This document shows positions 7,448 through 15,600 of a stretch of DNA of 25,408 bases, piece by piece. Below the pieces are notes generated by a model, which was given only the letters and a program-made list of their open reading frames with translations, was not told the origin of the DNA and made no database searches. The stretch lies in NCBI GenBank assembly GCA_002348185.1, contig DDYW01000024.1, positions 19,889-45,296 of the forward strand, in the 5' to 3' direction. Positions within the stretch are counted from its first letter, which is position 1. Every line of letters starts with the position of its first letter. The position numbers and the translations under genes were made by a program. This DNA is from Candidatus Hydrogenedentes bacterium UBA2224 (GTDB lineage: Bacteria > Hydrogenedentota > Hydrogenedentia > Hydrogenedentales > SLHB01).

Positions 7448-9472
7448 TCAAATGCCTTCCGCGGTCGTCGGGACCGAAGGCGCCTCCGTGCCGAGGCGCT
7501 GGTAATAGGCGTGTGTTGCATACTGCGCGCGCAGGCCATCGGTGCCGGAGTTCACATACGGATTCGATTGAATCTCGTCCAGGATGCGCGCCTTGTAGGA
7601 ATCGTCCACCTGGATCTTGCACGTGTCCAGAACTTCCCGCTGCAATTGCGGGTCGAAAATGGGAAACGCCACCTCGACGCGCCAGTCGATATTGCGCTCC
7701 ATCAGGTCCGCGGAACTCATGTACACGGCCCGGTCTTCTCCCCGGCCGAAGACATAGATGCGCTGGTGTTCCAGGAAGCGGTCCAGGATCGAGATGGCGC
7801 GAATGTTGGGATGCGGCAACATGGCGTACGTCGTGCGTACGACGAAATCCATCTTGACCCCCGCATCGGCCGCCTCCCGCAGTTTGTCCGTGATCTTCTC
7901 GTCCGTGAGATGGTTCACCTTGAGAAAAACGTACCCCTGCTCGCCTTTTTTCTTCTCCCGGTTGAGAAGTTTCACGAACACCTTGCGCGTGTTAAACGGG
8001 GACACGAGCAGATGCTTGAATTTCGGGGCGGTGACCGCCCGCATCTTCGACGCGGCGTCGAGGTATTCAAAAACCAGGTCCACCTCGTCCACCAGCCGCT
8101 TGTCCGAGGTGAGCAGGGCCGTATCCACATACTGATGCGCGGTAGCCTCGTTGTAATTCCCCGTGGACAGGCCCGCCAGGCGGCTTTTCTTGCCCTTGAT
8201 CAGCAGCAGCTTGCAGTGCACCTTCATGGGTGGAACGCCATAGACCACCGTCGCGCCCGATTCCGTCAGCACCTCTGAAATCTTGATGTTGTTCTTCTCG
8301 TCGAAACGCGCCTGCAACTCGATGGAGGCGAACACCTTCTTGCCGTTGCGCGCCGCGTTGATCAGCGCGTTGACCACCTGAGAGCGCCGCGCCACGCGGT
8401 ACAGCGTCATCTTGATCTCTTCGACCTCGGGGTCAATGGCCGCCTCCCGCAACAGGCGAATCACGTTATCGAACGACTGGTACGGATACGTCAGCAGCAG
8501 GTCCTGGTCCTGAATGATCTTCATCATGGGCCGCCGGCCGCGGTCCAGCACCGGATGGGGGGCCGGTTCCATCTCCTCAAACGACACATCCTTGCGGTGA
8601 TTCGGGAACCCCATGAGATCTTTCATGTTGTGATAGCGGGCCCCCGCGATCAGCGTGTCGTACTTGGTGATTTTAAGTCTTTCCCGCAGCAGTTGGAGCA
8701 ATTCCATCGGCATGGTGGCGTCGTGCACCAGGCGCGTGGGCCGGCCCGCCTTCCGCTGTTTGAGCACGCGCTCCATCTTGCGCACGTGGCCCTCGGAAAA
8801 ATCGTTGTCGATGTCGAGCTGGGCGTCGCGGGAAATCTTGAACTCGTAGGCGCCAATGCGTTCGTAGTCGAAGATGTAGAAAATCTCGTTCAGCGAATGC
8901 CGGATCAGATCGTCCACGTACATGATCGCGCCGTTGGGCAGCTCCACAAAACGCGGCCGCTCTGACGGGATCTCGAGAACCGCGTACCGCACCGGGTCGC
9001 CCCACATCTTCACCCCGAAATAGAGGGCGCCGTCGATCAATTGCGGAAACGGCTGCGACTTGCGGAGAATGATCGGCACGAGGCTCGGCAGCACATTCTC
9101 CCGGAAATAGTCGTCCAGCCACGGACCGATCTCCCCTACGCAATGTTCGATGTCGTGCTCGTTGAGGATCCGGATGCCGTGAGCCGCGAGCACCGACGTG
9201 ATGTCCCCGTACGCCGCGCGAAACCGCTCGTCCAGCTCGCGGGTCTTGTGCGCGAGGATCTCGAGCACGTCCTGCATGCCGCTGTGCCCCAGCTCAATCC
9301 GGCGCTGCACGCTGGCGACGCGCACCTTGAAGAATTCATCCATGTTGGAGGAGAAAATGCCCAGGAATTTGAGGCGTTCCATGGGCGGATTGCGCCGGTC
9401 CTCGGCTTCCTGAAGCACCCGTTCATTAAAGGAGAGCGTTGAAACCTCGCGAATCTGATGGACGTTCCGCAT
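7448..9472 (-). CDS. ppk1: Polyphosphate kinase 1
   Basis: 674 residues, close to the usual ~690. PPK1 reversibly moves the terminal phosphate of ATP onto a growing polyphosphate chain, storing phosphate and energy in the cytoplasm. Domain marks run in order. The N domain opens with STLSFNERVLQEAEDRRNPP and MERLKFLGIFSSNMDEFF. The head domain follows, then the two phospholipase-D-like catalytic domains. H419 in KVHCKLLLIKGK corresponds to the phospho-accepting histidine of E. coli PPK1, and H569 in RFLEHQRIYVF to the second essential histidine. STGNYNEATAHQYVDTALL and SSADLMERNIDWRVEVAFPI are also conserved. The segment usually reading R-G-x-C-C-L-x-P is here RTTYAMLPHP. The start has AGGA upstream with normal spacing. 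No exopolyphosphatase or phosphate-transport gene is adjacent; the gene is divergent from the DUF1573 gene. Confidence 0.96.
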   Translation of the reverse strand: MRNVHQIREVSTLSFNERVLQEAEDRRNPPMERLKFLGIFSSNMDEFFKVRVASVQRRIELGHSGMQDVLEILAHKTRELDERFRAAYGDITSVLAAHGIRILNEHDIEHCVGEIGPWLDDYFRENVLPSLVPIILRKSQPFPQLIDGALYFGVKMWGDPVRYAVLEIPSERPRFVELPNGAIMYVDDLIRHSLNEIFYIFDYERIGAYEFKISRDAQLDIDNDFSEGHVRKMERVLKQRKAGRPTRLVHDATMPMELLQLLRERLKITKYDTLIAGARYHNMKDLMGFPNHRKDVSFEEMEPAPHPVLDRGRRPMMKIIQDQDLLLTYPYQSFDNVIRLLREAAIDPEVEEIKMTLYRVARRSQVVNALINAARNGKKVFASIELQARFDEKNNIKISEVLTESGATVVYGVPPMKVHCKLLLIKGKKSRLAGLSTGNYNEATAHQYVDTALLTSDKRLVDEVDLVFEYLDAASKMRAVTAPKFKHLLVSPFNTRKVFVKLLNREKKKGEQGYVFLKVNHLTDEKITDKLREAADAGVKMDFVVRTTYAMLPHPNIRAISILDRFLEHQRIYVFGRGEDRAVYMSSADLMERNIDWRVEVAFPIFDPQLQREVLDTCKIQVDDSYKARILDEIQSNPYVNSGTDGLRAQYATHAYYQRLGTEAPSVPTTAEGI

Positions 9473-9519
9473 GCTGTTTCCTGCCCGGACAGACCCTTTC
9501 CGAAAACCGGACGCGCCGC

Positions 9520-9551
9520 TGGATGATCCTCCCGCCCCAGGTTGCTATGAT
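9520..9551 (+). promoter_or_regulatory. Candidate extended -10 promoter for the DUF1573 gene
   Basis: TGCTATGAT (9543-9551) is an extended -10 element. A weak -35-like TGGATG (9520-9525) lies 20 bases upstream, so recognition would depend on the extended -10. The predicted start near 9558 gives a ~30-base leader to the ATG at 9588. It lies in the 115-base divergent gap with ppk1. Confidence 0.5.
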
Positions 9552-9587
9552 ATACACAACGGCAGCCCAACCCTGGCGGAGGACTTC

Positions 9588-10691
9588 ATGAGACACCATT
9601 TCGCCGCTGGATGCAAGTCTTTACCCCGGTGCATGTTGTGTGCGATGCTGGCCGTCGCCTCTGCGGGCTTGCGTCCCGCCGTGGCGCAGCCGTCCGCGCC
9701 CTCCGCGGCAACCGGACTGCAACCCTCGTCCGGTCCGCTGGTATGCGACGCGCCGGTCTACGATTTCGGCGAGCGCGACAATTTCACCAGAGTGAAGCAC
9801 GTGTTCCAATTGAAGAACGCGGGGACCAGTCCCCTGGTCATCGACCGCGTCTTGACCACCTGCGGCTGTACCGTCGCGAATCTCAAGCAGAAGATACTCG
9901 CTCCGGGGGAGTCCGTGCCTCTGGAGGTCGAGGTCTCGTTCGAGGGCCGCAAAGGCACGTTCGAAAAACACGTCTTCGTCCTCTCCGGCGGCACGACCCA
10001 GAACAAAACCCGGCTCACCATGAAGGGCACGGCGATCGAACGCATCCGCATCACCCCGCCGACTGTCAATCTGGGCTACTCCGCCATGGACCGCCCCACC
10101 GAGAGCACCGCAGCCATCGAGTCCCTTGAGGAAGCCGCCAAATTCACGGTTCGCGATGTCAAGACGGACAGCCCCTACCTCGAAGCGACTGTCGAAACCG
10201 CCCAGGACGGCCTGAAACACACCATTCATGTGCGGACCAGGCCGCCCCTCCCCCTGGGAACCCATCCGGCCCAAATCCACGTTTTCACCGACAGCGACAA
10301 GCACCCCGTGCTGGACATCCCCGTCGCGCTCCGCGTGGTCGACCAGATCGAGATCGTACCGAAAGAAGTCGTCATCTACGACAGGGGAACCGGCGAAGCG
10401 GATACCGCCATTCGTTTTCTGAACGTCATGCCCGGCAGCGTGACCCAATTCACCGTGACCGGGGTCGAAACGCCCGTGGAGGGCATCGTGTCGGAGATTA
10501 TCCCCCGGCCGGAGAACCGCTATCTCATCAAGCTGCAGAACCTTCCGGTCGACCCGGACCTCGAGGGCAAAGACCTCGTGATTCTGACCGATGTCCCCGG
10601 CAGGGAACGGCTGCCCGTGCCGATCCGCATCAAGAAATACCCCGCCCCGCGGACGGGGCTCTCCCCGAGACCCGCTGCACAAAATCCCTGA
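9588..10691 (+). CDS. Secreted DUF1573 (Ig-like) domain protein
   Basis: 367 residues. The N-terminus has basic residues, then a hydrophobic stretch (LCAMLAVASAGL) and a likely cleavage after A-V-A at about residue 33, so it is predicted to be exported. Residues ~53-150 match the DUF1573 pattern: VYDFGERDNFTRVKHVFQLKNAG, the C92-G-C94 motif in LTTCGCTVANL, then LAPGESVPLEVEVSF and GTFEKHVFVLSGG. This family adopts an immunoglobulin-like fold and is common in Bacteroidetes and PVC bacteria, with no settled function. Residues ~155-350 appear to hold two more Ig-like units, including VDQIEIVPKEVVIYD. The upstream in-frame ATG at 9471 was rejected because the ATG at 9588 has GGAGGA at 9578-9583, is followed by a signal peptide, and lies downstream of the candidate promoter. 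A structural or ligand-binding envelope role is inferred. Confidence 0.85.
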   Translation: MRHHFAAGCKSLPRCMLCAMLAVASAGLRPAVAQPSAPSAATGLQPSSGPLVCDAPVYDFGERDNFTRVKHVFQLKNAGTSPLVIDRVLTTCGCTVANLKQKILAPGESVPLEVEVSFEGRKGTFEKHVFVLSGGTTQNKTRLTMKGTAIERIRITPPTVNLGYSAMDRPTESTAAIESLEEAAKFTVRDVKTDSPYLEATVETAQDGLKHTIHVRTRPPLPLGTHPAQIHVFTDSDKHPVLDIPVALRVVDQIEIVPKEVVIYDRGTGEADTAIRFLNVMPGSVTQFTVTGVETPVEGIVSEIIPRPENRYLIKLQNLPVDPDLEGKDLVILTDVPGRERLPVPIRIKKYPAPRTGLSPRPAAQNP

Positions 10692-10743
10692 CGCACCGGC
10701 CCCGGCAGCATATCCCCGGTTTTCGTCCAGTACGCCGAACGGC

Positions 10744-11967
10744 TCAGGGTGCGCTGCCCTCGAATACCCGCTGCACCGCTTCCAGATACGCCAGACCGTT
10801 GCGGGTGTCGGGTTCGAGGTAGCTGCCTTCCGTCCATTCGTTCCAGCAATTGATGGTGATGACGCGCTGAGACTCGGGCAGCGTGTCCGCGAGCGCTTTG
10901 ACCGCGCGCAGGCCCCCTTCGAAGGCTTCAGGCGTGTTTTCCGAGATCGTCGCCATGAAGGGATACCCCGCGTCCTTGAACTCGTCGTCAAAATGACACC
11001 GGGGCGACGAGTCCCAGCCCATGGTTACGTTGGGAAAATACGGCACGGGATACCGCGGGGCGGCCCCTTTCCAGTGTTCGAGGTACTTGTCGCGCACGTA
11101 CGCGTAGGGCGTCCGGGGAAACTGCGGCAGCGAGACATGGTGGATCCAGACGTACGACGTGACGCTGTCGAAGCCCAGCAGCGGTACGAGTTCTTCCGGT
11201 TTGGACACCGCGGTTTCGCCCGGCAGGATGCGCACCCCAAAGGTCACGGCGTTCAGGTGCAGACCGGGGAAACCCGCCGCGATGGTTTTGGCCCGGAACC
11301 GGTCGAGCGCCGCGCGGGTCGCGTCGAGACTCCCGAAACTCTGGATGAGGGTGTGCAGCTCATAAACAGAGAAATACGGGCAGCCGTCGATGCGCCAGTG
11401 GCTGGGATGCTTGAAGTAGGTCTCGATAATGTAGTCCGTCATCCGCTCGAACGTCTCGGGCGTCACCGTGCCCGGATACAGCAGTGCGCTCGGCTGATCA
11501 CGCCGGGCGGGGTGAATGTCGAGCCAGTTGTGATTGGCCCACATCAGGGCGAACTTCAGGCGGTCGCGGTTGGCGGCCTTCATGAAGCCGTCTTCCAGTC
11601 CCCGCTGCAGGAACGGGCCGTCGTCGAACCAGTACCAGTCAAAGATGAACGCGTCAAGCCCGTGGTCGGCCGCCGCGGCGATCTTCCGGGCCATCTCGTC
11701 GGGATTGGATTCGTCCGTATATCCCCAGAGCGGGACATTCGGTTGCCGATGCCCCTCAAAACGCGGCCGGGCGTTTCTCACCAACTCCCATTCGGTCCAG
11801 CCTTCGCCATGCTGCTTCGCGTTGCGTGCGTCCGGATGGTAGTTGGGAAAGTAATACGCCGCGATCGTGTACGGGCTGTTCATGGATTGCTCCGTCCCGG
11901 GGGGGTGCGGCGTCTCCGCCGCGCCGCTTGCCCAGAGAATGCCTACGGTCATGAGGGCAGCAAACAT
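10744..11967 (-). CDS. Secreted WbsX-type / GH99-like glycan-active protein
   Basis: 407 residues. Residues 1-17 (MFAALMTVGILWASGAA) form a short export signal. The mature part matches the WbsX family, often labelled glycosyltransferase but structurally related to the GH99 and GH71 TIM barrels: AAYYFPNYHPD (36-46), GWTEWELVRNARPRF (56-70), NVPLWGY, DAFIFDWYWFD (105-115), MWANHNWLD, and a C-terminal NCWNEWTEGSYLEPD (373-387). E377 and E380 in N-E-W-T-E-G align with the E-x-x-E catalytic pair known from GH99 endo-alpha-mannosidases, so hydrolysis of an exported glycan is more likely than glycosyl transfer here. The start ATG at 11965-11967 has AAGGAG seven bases upstream and a good promoter; an upstream extension through the repeat region was rejected. 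It is divergent from the DUF4091 gene and convergent with the DUF1573 gene. Confidence 0.85.
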   Translation of the reverse strand: MFAALMTVGILWASGAAETPHPPGTEQSMNSPYTIAAYYFPNYHPDARNAKQHGEGWTEWELVRNARPRFEGHRQPNVPLWGYTDESNPDEMARKIAAAADHGLDAFIFDWYWFDDGPFLQRGLEDGFMKAANRDRLKFALMWANHNWLDIHPARRDQPSALLYPGTVTPETFERMTDYIIETYFKHPSHWRIDGCPYFSVYELHTLIQSFGSLDATRAALDRFRAKTIAAGFPGLHLNAVTFGVRILPGETAVSKPEELVPLLGFDSVTSYVWIHHVSLPQFPRTPYAYVRDKYLEHWKGAAPRYPVPYFPNVTMGWDSSPRCHFDDEFKDAGYPFMATISENTPEAFEGGLRAVKALADTLPESQRVITINCWNEWTEGSYLEPDTRNGLAYLEAVQRVFEGSAP

Positions 11968-11997
11968 CGTATATCTCCTTGCCAGGGTTTCATGACC

Positions 11998-12026
11998 ATG
12001 GTAGCCCCTGTGCCCGGAGCACGCAA
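11998..12026 (-). promoter_or_regulatory. Sigma70-type promoter for the WbsX/GH99-like gene
   Basis: On the minus strand, TTGCGT (12021-12026) and TACCAT (11998-12003) are separated by exactly 17 bases. The predicted start near 11991 gives a ~24-base leader that contains the AAGGAG ribosome site. The leuB promoter shares the same -10 hexamer and spacing. Confidence 0.62.
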
Positions 12027-12064
12027 GCATCCCGTTCATCCGAATCGCCGGATAAGATGAGGAA

Positions 12065-12093
12065 GCCTCCACGAGGCCGGTGCCGGTGGAGGC
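12065..12093. repeat. Inverted repeat upstream of the WbsX promoter
   Basis: GCCTCCAC (12065-12072) pairs perfectly with GTGGAGGC (12086-12093) across 13 bases, which contain a second small palindrome, CCGG-TG-CCGG. It lies about 40 bases upstream of the minus-strand -35 element. It could be an operator or a degraded repeat unit; nothing in the sequence decides between these. Confidence 0.45.
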
Positions 12094-12218
12094 GGTAGCG
12101 CACGGAGGTCTACGACTGCACGGATCTCTGGCCCGCCACCGGCGCGATATACCCCGGCGATCAAGGGAGCCGTGTCCACACCACGCCCCGCACAACGATT
12201 GCCGATTTCCGCAGCGTT

Positions 12219-12310
12219 GTCCCCTGGCGGGGGCGGCAACGCGGGCCCGCGTGGACGGGGGTGGACTCTTTGGCCGAGGTGGCCCCGTCCATATTGTCCA
12301 TACAGTCCGC
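12219..12310. repeat. Copy A of an imperfect ~93-base intergenic repeat
   Basis: Starts at GTCCCCTGGCGGG, contains the palindrome CGCGGGCCCGCG (12240-12251) followed by GTGGACGGGGG, and ends in a nine-base tandem tract (CGTCCATAT, TGTCCATAC, AGTCCGCC). Copy B at 12494 has the same order of elements in the same orientation. It is not convincingly coding in any frame. Confidence 0.75.
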
Positions 12311-12328
12311 CTCGCGCGCATTCCCGCC

Positions 12329-12341
12329 GCGCCATTGGCGC
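12329..12341. repeat. GCGCCA-T-TGGCGC palindrome
   Basis: A 13-base palindrome with six-base arms, 23 bases before the first GTCCC palindrome. It probably belongs to the same composite repeat. Confidence 0.5.
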
Positions 12342-12363
12342 TAAGGAAGGCGACGTGTTCCAA

Positions 12364-12446
12364 GTCCCGCAGGGACGACAGATAATAGCCCACCACTTCA
12401 GTGGTGGGAGCGCCCGTATCCCTCAAACCATGAGTCCCGTAGGGAC
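12364..12446. repeat. Paired GTCCCG(C/T)AGGGAC palindromes around a hairpin
   Basis: Two 13-base palindromes, GTCCCGCAGGGAC (12364-12376) and GTCCCGTAGGGAC (12434-12446), lie 70 bases apart, each followed by G-R-C-A-G-A-type sequence. Between them is CCCACCACTTCAGTGGTGGG (12389-12408), which folds into a nine-base-pair stem. The arrangement is reminiscent of dispersed palindromic repeat families in planctomycete-like genomes. No transposase is present in the window to mobilise it. Confidence 0.75.
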
Positions 12447-12493
12447 GGCAGACCAAAGCTCACCAAACTTCAGAATCGTTGTACGGGTCTTGT

Positions 12494-12587
12494 GTCCCCG
12501 GCTGGCGGGGGTGGCCACGCGGCCCGCGTGGACGGGGGGGATTTTTCGCCCCGGGTGTCCCCGTCCATACCGTCCATACCGTCCACC
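12494..12587. repeat. Copy B of an imperfect ~93-base intergenic repeat
   Basis: Matches copy A in order: GTCCCCGGCTGGCGGG, a perfect inverted repeat CCACGCGG-C-CCGCGTGG (12515-12531), ACGGGGGG, then CGTCCATAC twice and CGTCCACC. Its start is offset 275 bases from copy A. The nine-base tandem end (12562-12587) is cleaner here than in copy A. Confidence 0.75.
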
Positions 12588-12635
12588 GCTCCGCGCTCGA
12601 CCGACGCTCCCACGGAGGAAATCTCCCTTCGTGCT

Positions 12636-12644
12636 TGGTACAAT
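12636..12644 (+). promoter_or_regulatory. Extended -10 promoter for the DUF4091 gene
   Basis: TGGTACAAT (12636-12644) is an extended -10 element; no good -35 lies at the usual distance. The predicted start near 12651 gives a ~42-base leader with GGAGGG (12680-12685) seven bases before the ATG at 12693. The promoter lies just outside repeat copy B. Confidence 0.55.
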
Positions 12645-12692
12645 GCCTCAAAGACATCCCAGGGGGAACCCATCGCTTCGGAGGGTTGATTC

Positions 12693-15600
12693 ATGATCGT
12701 ACGACGGGCAGTTGTCTCGATGCTTCTGTATTCCGTGGCCGCCCTTGTGCCGCCGGCATGTCTGGCGCAGGCCGTCGACGTGCCCAATGCGTCGTTCGAA
12801 GCGGGGCAGGACGGGCCGGCCGGCTGGACCCTCTCCGGCGGCGCCGGAAAATGGCTGGACGGCGAAGCCTCCGACGGCGCCCGTGCCATTCAGGTGACGG
12901 GAACGGGCGACGACTCCAACTACTGGCAGTCCACGCCGCTCGCACTCGAACCATCGTCCGTGTACATCATCACGTTTGACGCGCGGAGCTGGGGCGGCAG
13001 CGGCGGCACGGCCATCAGCGGCCCGCAGTTCTGCAACCGAGACCTCGGCCCGCTTACGGAGTCGTGGCAACCGTTCAGCTCGGTCTTTTTCACTCCCGCG
13101 GCAACCGGACCGGGGGAGGGCTGGCTCCGCTTCGGTCAGTGGGAGGTCGGCGGGACCATGGCCTTCGATCATGTGGCCGTCTTTCGCGCATATCCCCTCT
13201 ACACCGAGCAGGAGGGCATTCGCCTGGGGGAGGGTGAGCGCGTTGATGGCAACACCTACACGTTTTCCGCGCCGCATTACGCGGTTTCGCGCAACCAGAG
13301 CCGGCCGCTCATTCGCCAGCAGTGCCATTTCAACACCAACCGCTGGAGTTTCGGCTCTGGCAGCGAACTCGTCTATCAGCACCAGATAGCGGCTCACAAC
13401 CAGACCGAGGCCGGTATCGACGTGACCATTGCCAATTATTCGGCCGGCCGTCTGGCTGCCGAAGCCTCCCGGGATGGACTCAACTGGATGCCGATCGGAG
13501 AGGCCTCCGCCGACGGCAATGCCCTGCTCACACTGCCCGAGGCCTTGTTTCCCGCCGGAGAAGTCTACGTCCGGTTGCGGGGGATGCCCAGCGAGGCTGC
13601 GGAAGGCGGCGCCGGCCCGTGTGCGTTTAACCTGATAACCTACGCGTACCGTGCCGTCCTGGATGGCGCGCCCGTTACGTTGCGGGGCGAAACCCGGTTC
13701 GTCGCGGTAACCGCCGTCGATCCCGAAGTGACGGTTGTCATCGACAGCCTCGGCGACGCCCTGCCCGGCGGCGCCAATCTGATCCGCCTGCAAATCGACA
13801 ACCGCACAGGCCGCCCCGTTTCCGCCGCTCCCTCGCTTACGATCACAGGGGAAGGCGGACAACTCGTCCTGGACAATCCGGAAGTGCAGATACCCGCCGG
13901 AACCAGCGCCCTCGAGATCCCGTATGAGATTCCGGGCTCGGGTGCGTTTACCCTCGAGGCCTCCCTCGAACCCGGGCTCACGTTTGCGTTCCGGGCCGAT
14001 TTCCACGTGCCGCAGCTCTTCGAGACCGCCTACGGCGAGCGGGTGCCCGGTTCCACGGCCGATGTCGTGTTGTGGCGCGCGTCCTCGGGATGGAAGGTCG
14101 CCCGGAGCCGCCCCGCGCCGTCCCGTCAGGCCGATGCGGTCGAGCTGCGCCTCGCCCGAAACGAGACCGAGGCCGTCCAACTCGTGATTTCACCCCAACG
14201 GCCGCTGACGGGATTGACCGTAACCCCCGCCGACCTGACTGGACCGTCCGGCGCCGTGCTGCCCGCGTCGGCCGTGGAGGTGCTGCGGGTGCGCTACGTC
14301 GACGTCGTGTTGCCCACCGATGAAACCGGCGTGGCCGCGCCGTGGCCCGACCCGTTGCCGCCATTCCAGGGGCCCATCGACGTGGCCGCGGGCGCCAACC
14401 AGCCGCTGTGGGTGCGCGTGAAGACGCCCACAGACCTGCCCGCGGGAACCTACCGCGGGTCGCTGCGCGTGCACGCGGACGGATTCGATGCGGAAACGCC
14501 CCTCCAGGTCGAAATCTACGATTTCGAACTGCCAAACCGCATGACCTGCGTTTCGGCCTTCGGCCTGGATCCCGGGCTCGTGTTCGAGTATCAGAAGCTC
14601 AGCGAACCCGCTCAACGGCGCGAAGTCATGGACAGATACCTCGCCAATTTCAGCGAACACCGGATTGCGCCGTACAACCCCGCGCCCATGGATAGCATCG
14701 GGCTCTCCTGGACCGGGCTGCCCAAGTGGCAGGGCGGCGAAACGGATACGGAGACGAAGCACGCCGGAAACGCCTCGCGATTCCTGAACGATCCCCACAC
14801 GGACCGGAGCGTTTCGCTCACCTACACCGACCAGCTGCCCCTGCCCGGGAAAGGCCTGCGGATGCGTTTCTGGTACAAAACAAGGGACCCCGGCCAGCGC
14901 TTCCTGGTCTCGCTCCGGCATTTCGACGCCGCCGGCGCTTGGATGTCCGGCCGGAACCTCGACATCGTCACTGCCGGTGAAGGCTCATGGCAGTTCTTCG
15001 AGCGCACCATTACCGAATTCCCCGAGGGCGCGCGCTCCTGCGCCTTTGCGGCTTACCCCACGACCTGGTCCGATACCGGCGATACCACCGGCGCCCTCTG
15101 GCTCGACGAGGTCGTCCTCGAAGACGCGGAGACGGGCCAGGCCCTCATCGAACACGGCGGATTCGAGGACGTCGCGCCCGGGCAAATCCTGCCCGTTTTC
15201 GATTGGACCGCCTGGGATCTCGCCATGACCCACGCGATCGACGAACTGGGTTTCAATTCGTTCCAGTTGCCGGTCCAGGGACTGGGCGGCGGCACCTTCC
15301 ACTCCCGCTACGAGCCGTCGATGCTCGGGTATGCCGAAGGCACCCCCCAGTACCAGCAGCTCTTCCGGGCCTACCTCCAGGGGCTCCAGGAACATCTTCG
15401 CGAAAAGGGCTGGCTCGACGAAGCCTACGTCTACTGGTTTGACGAGCCGGACCCCAAAGATTACGAATTCGTCATGAACGGGTTCCGCAAGCTCAAGGAA
15501 AACGCCCCCGACATCCACCGCATGCTCACCGAGCAGATCGAACCCGCGCTGGTCGGCGGCCCCAACATCTGGTGTCCCCTGACCCCCGCCTACAATTTCG

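Noticed and set aside
10692..10743. Terminator between the convergent DUF1573 and WbsX genes
   Set aside because: Only a five-base ACCGG/CCGGT pairing with a long loop; too weak to call.
12364..12446. CRISPR-like array
   Set aside because: Only two palindromic units with a structured hairpin between them, no regular spacers and no cas genes.
12172..12696. Open frames across the repeat region, with M-D-G-type repeats on the minus strand
   Set aside because: The repeats come from the nine-base tandem DNA tracts; no ribosome site or family motif supports translation.
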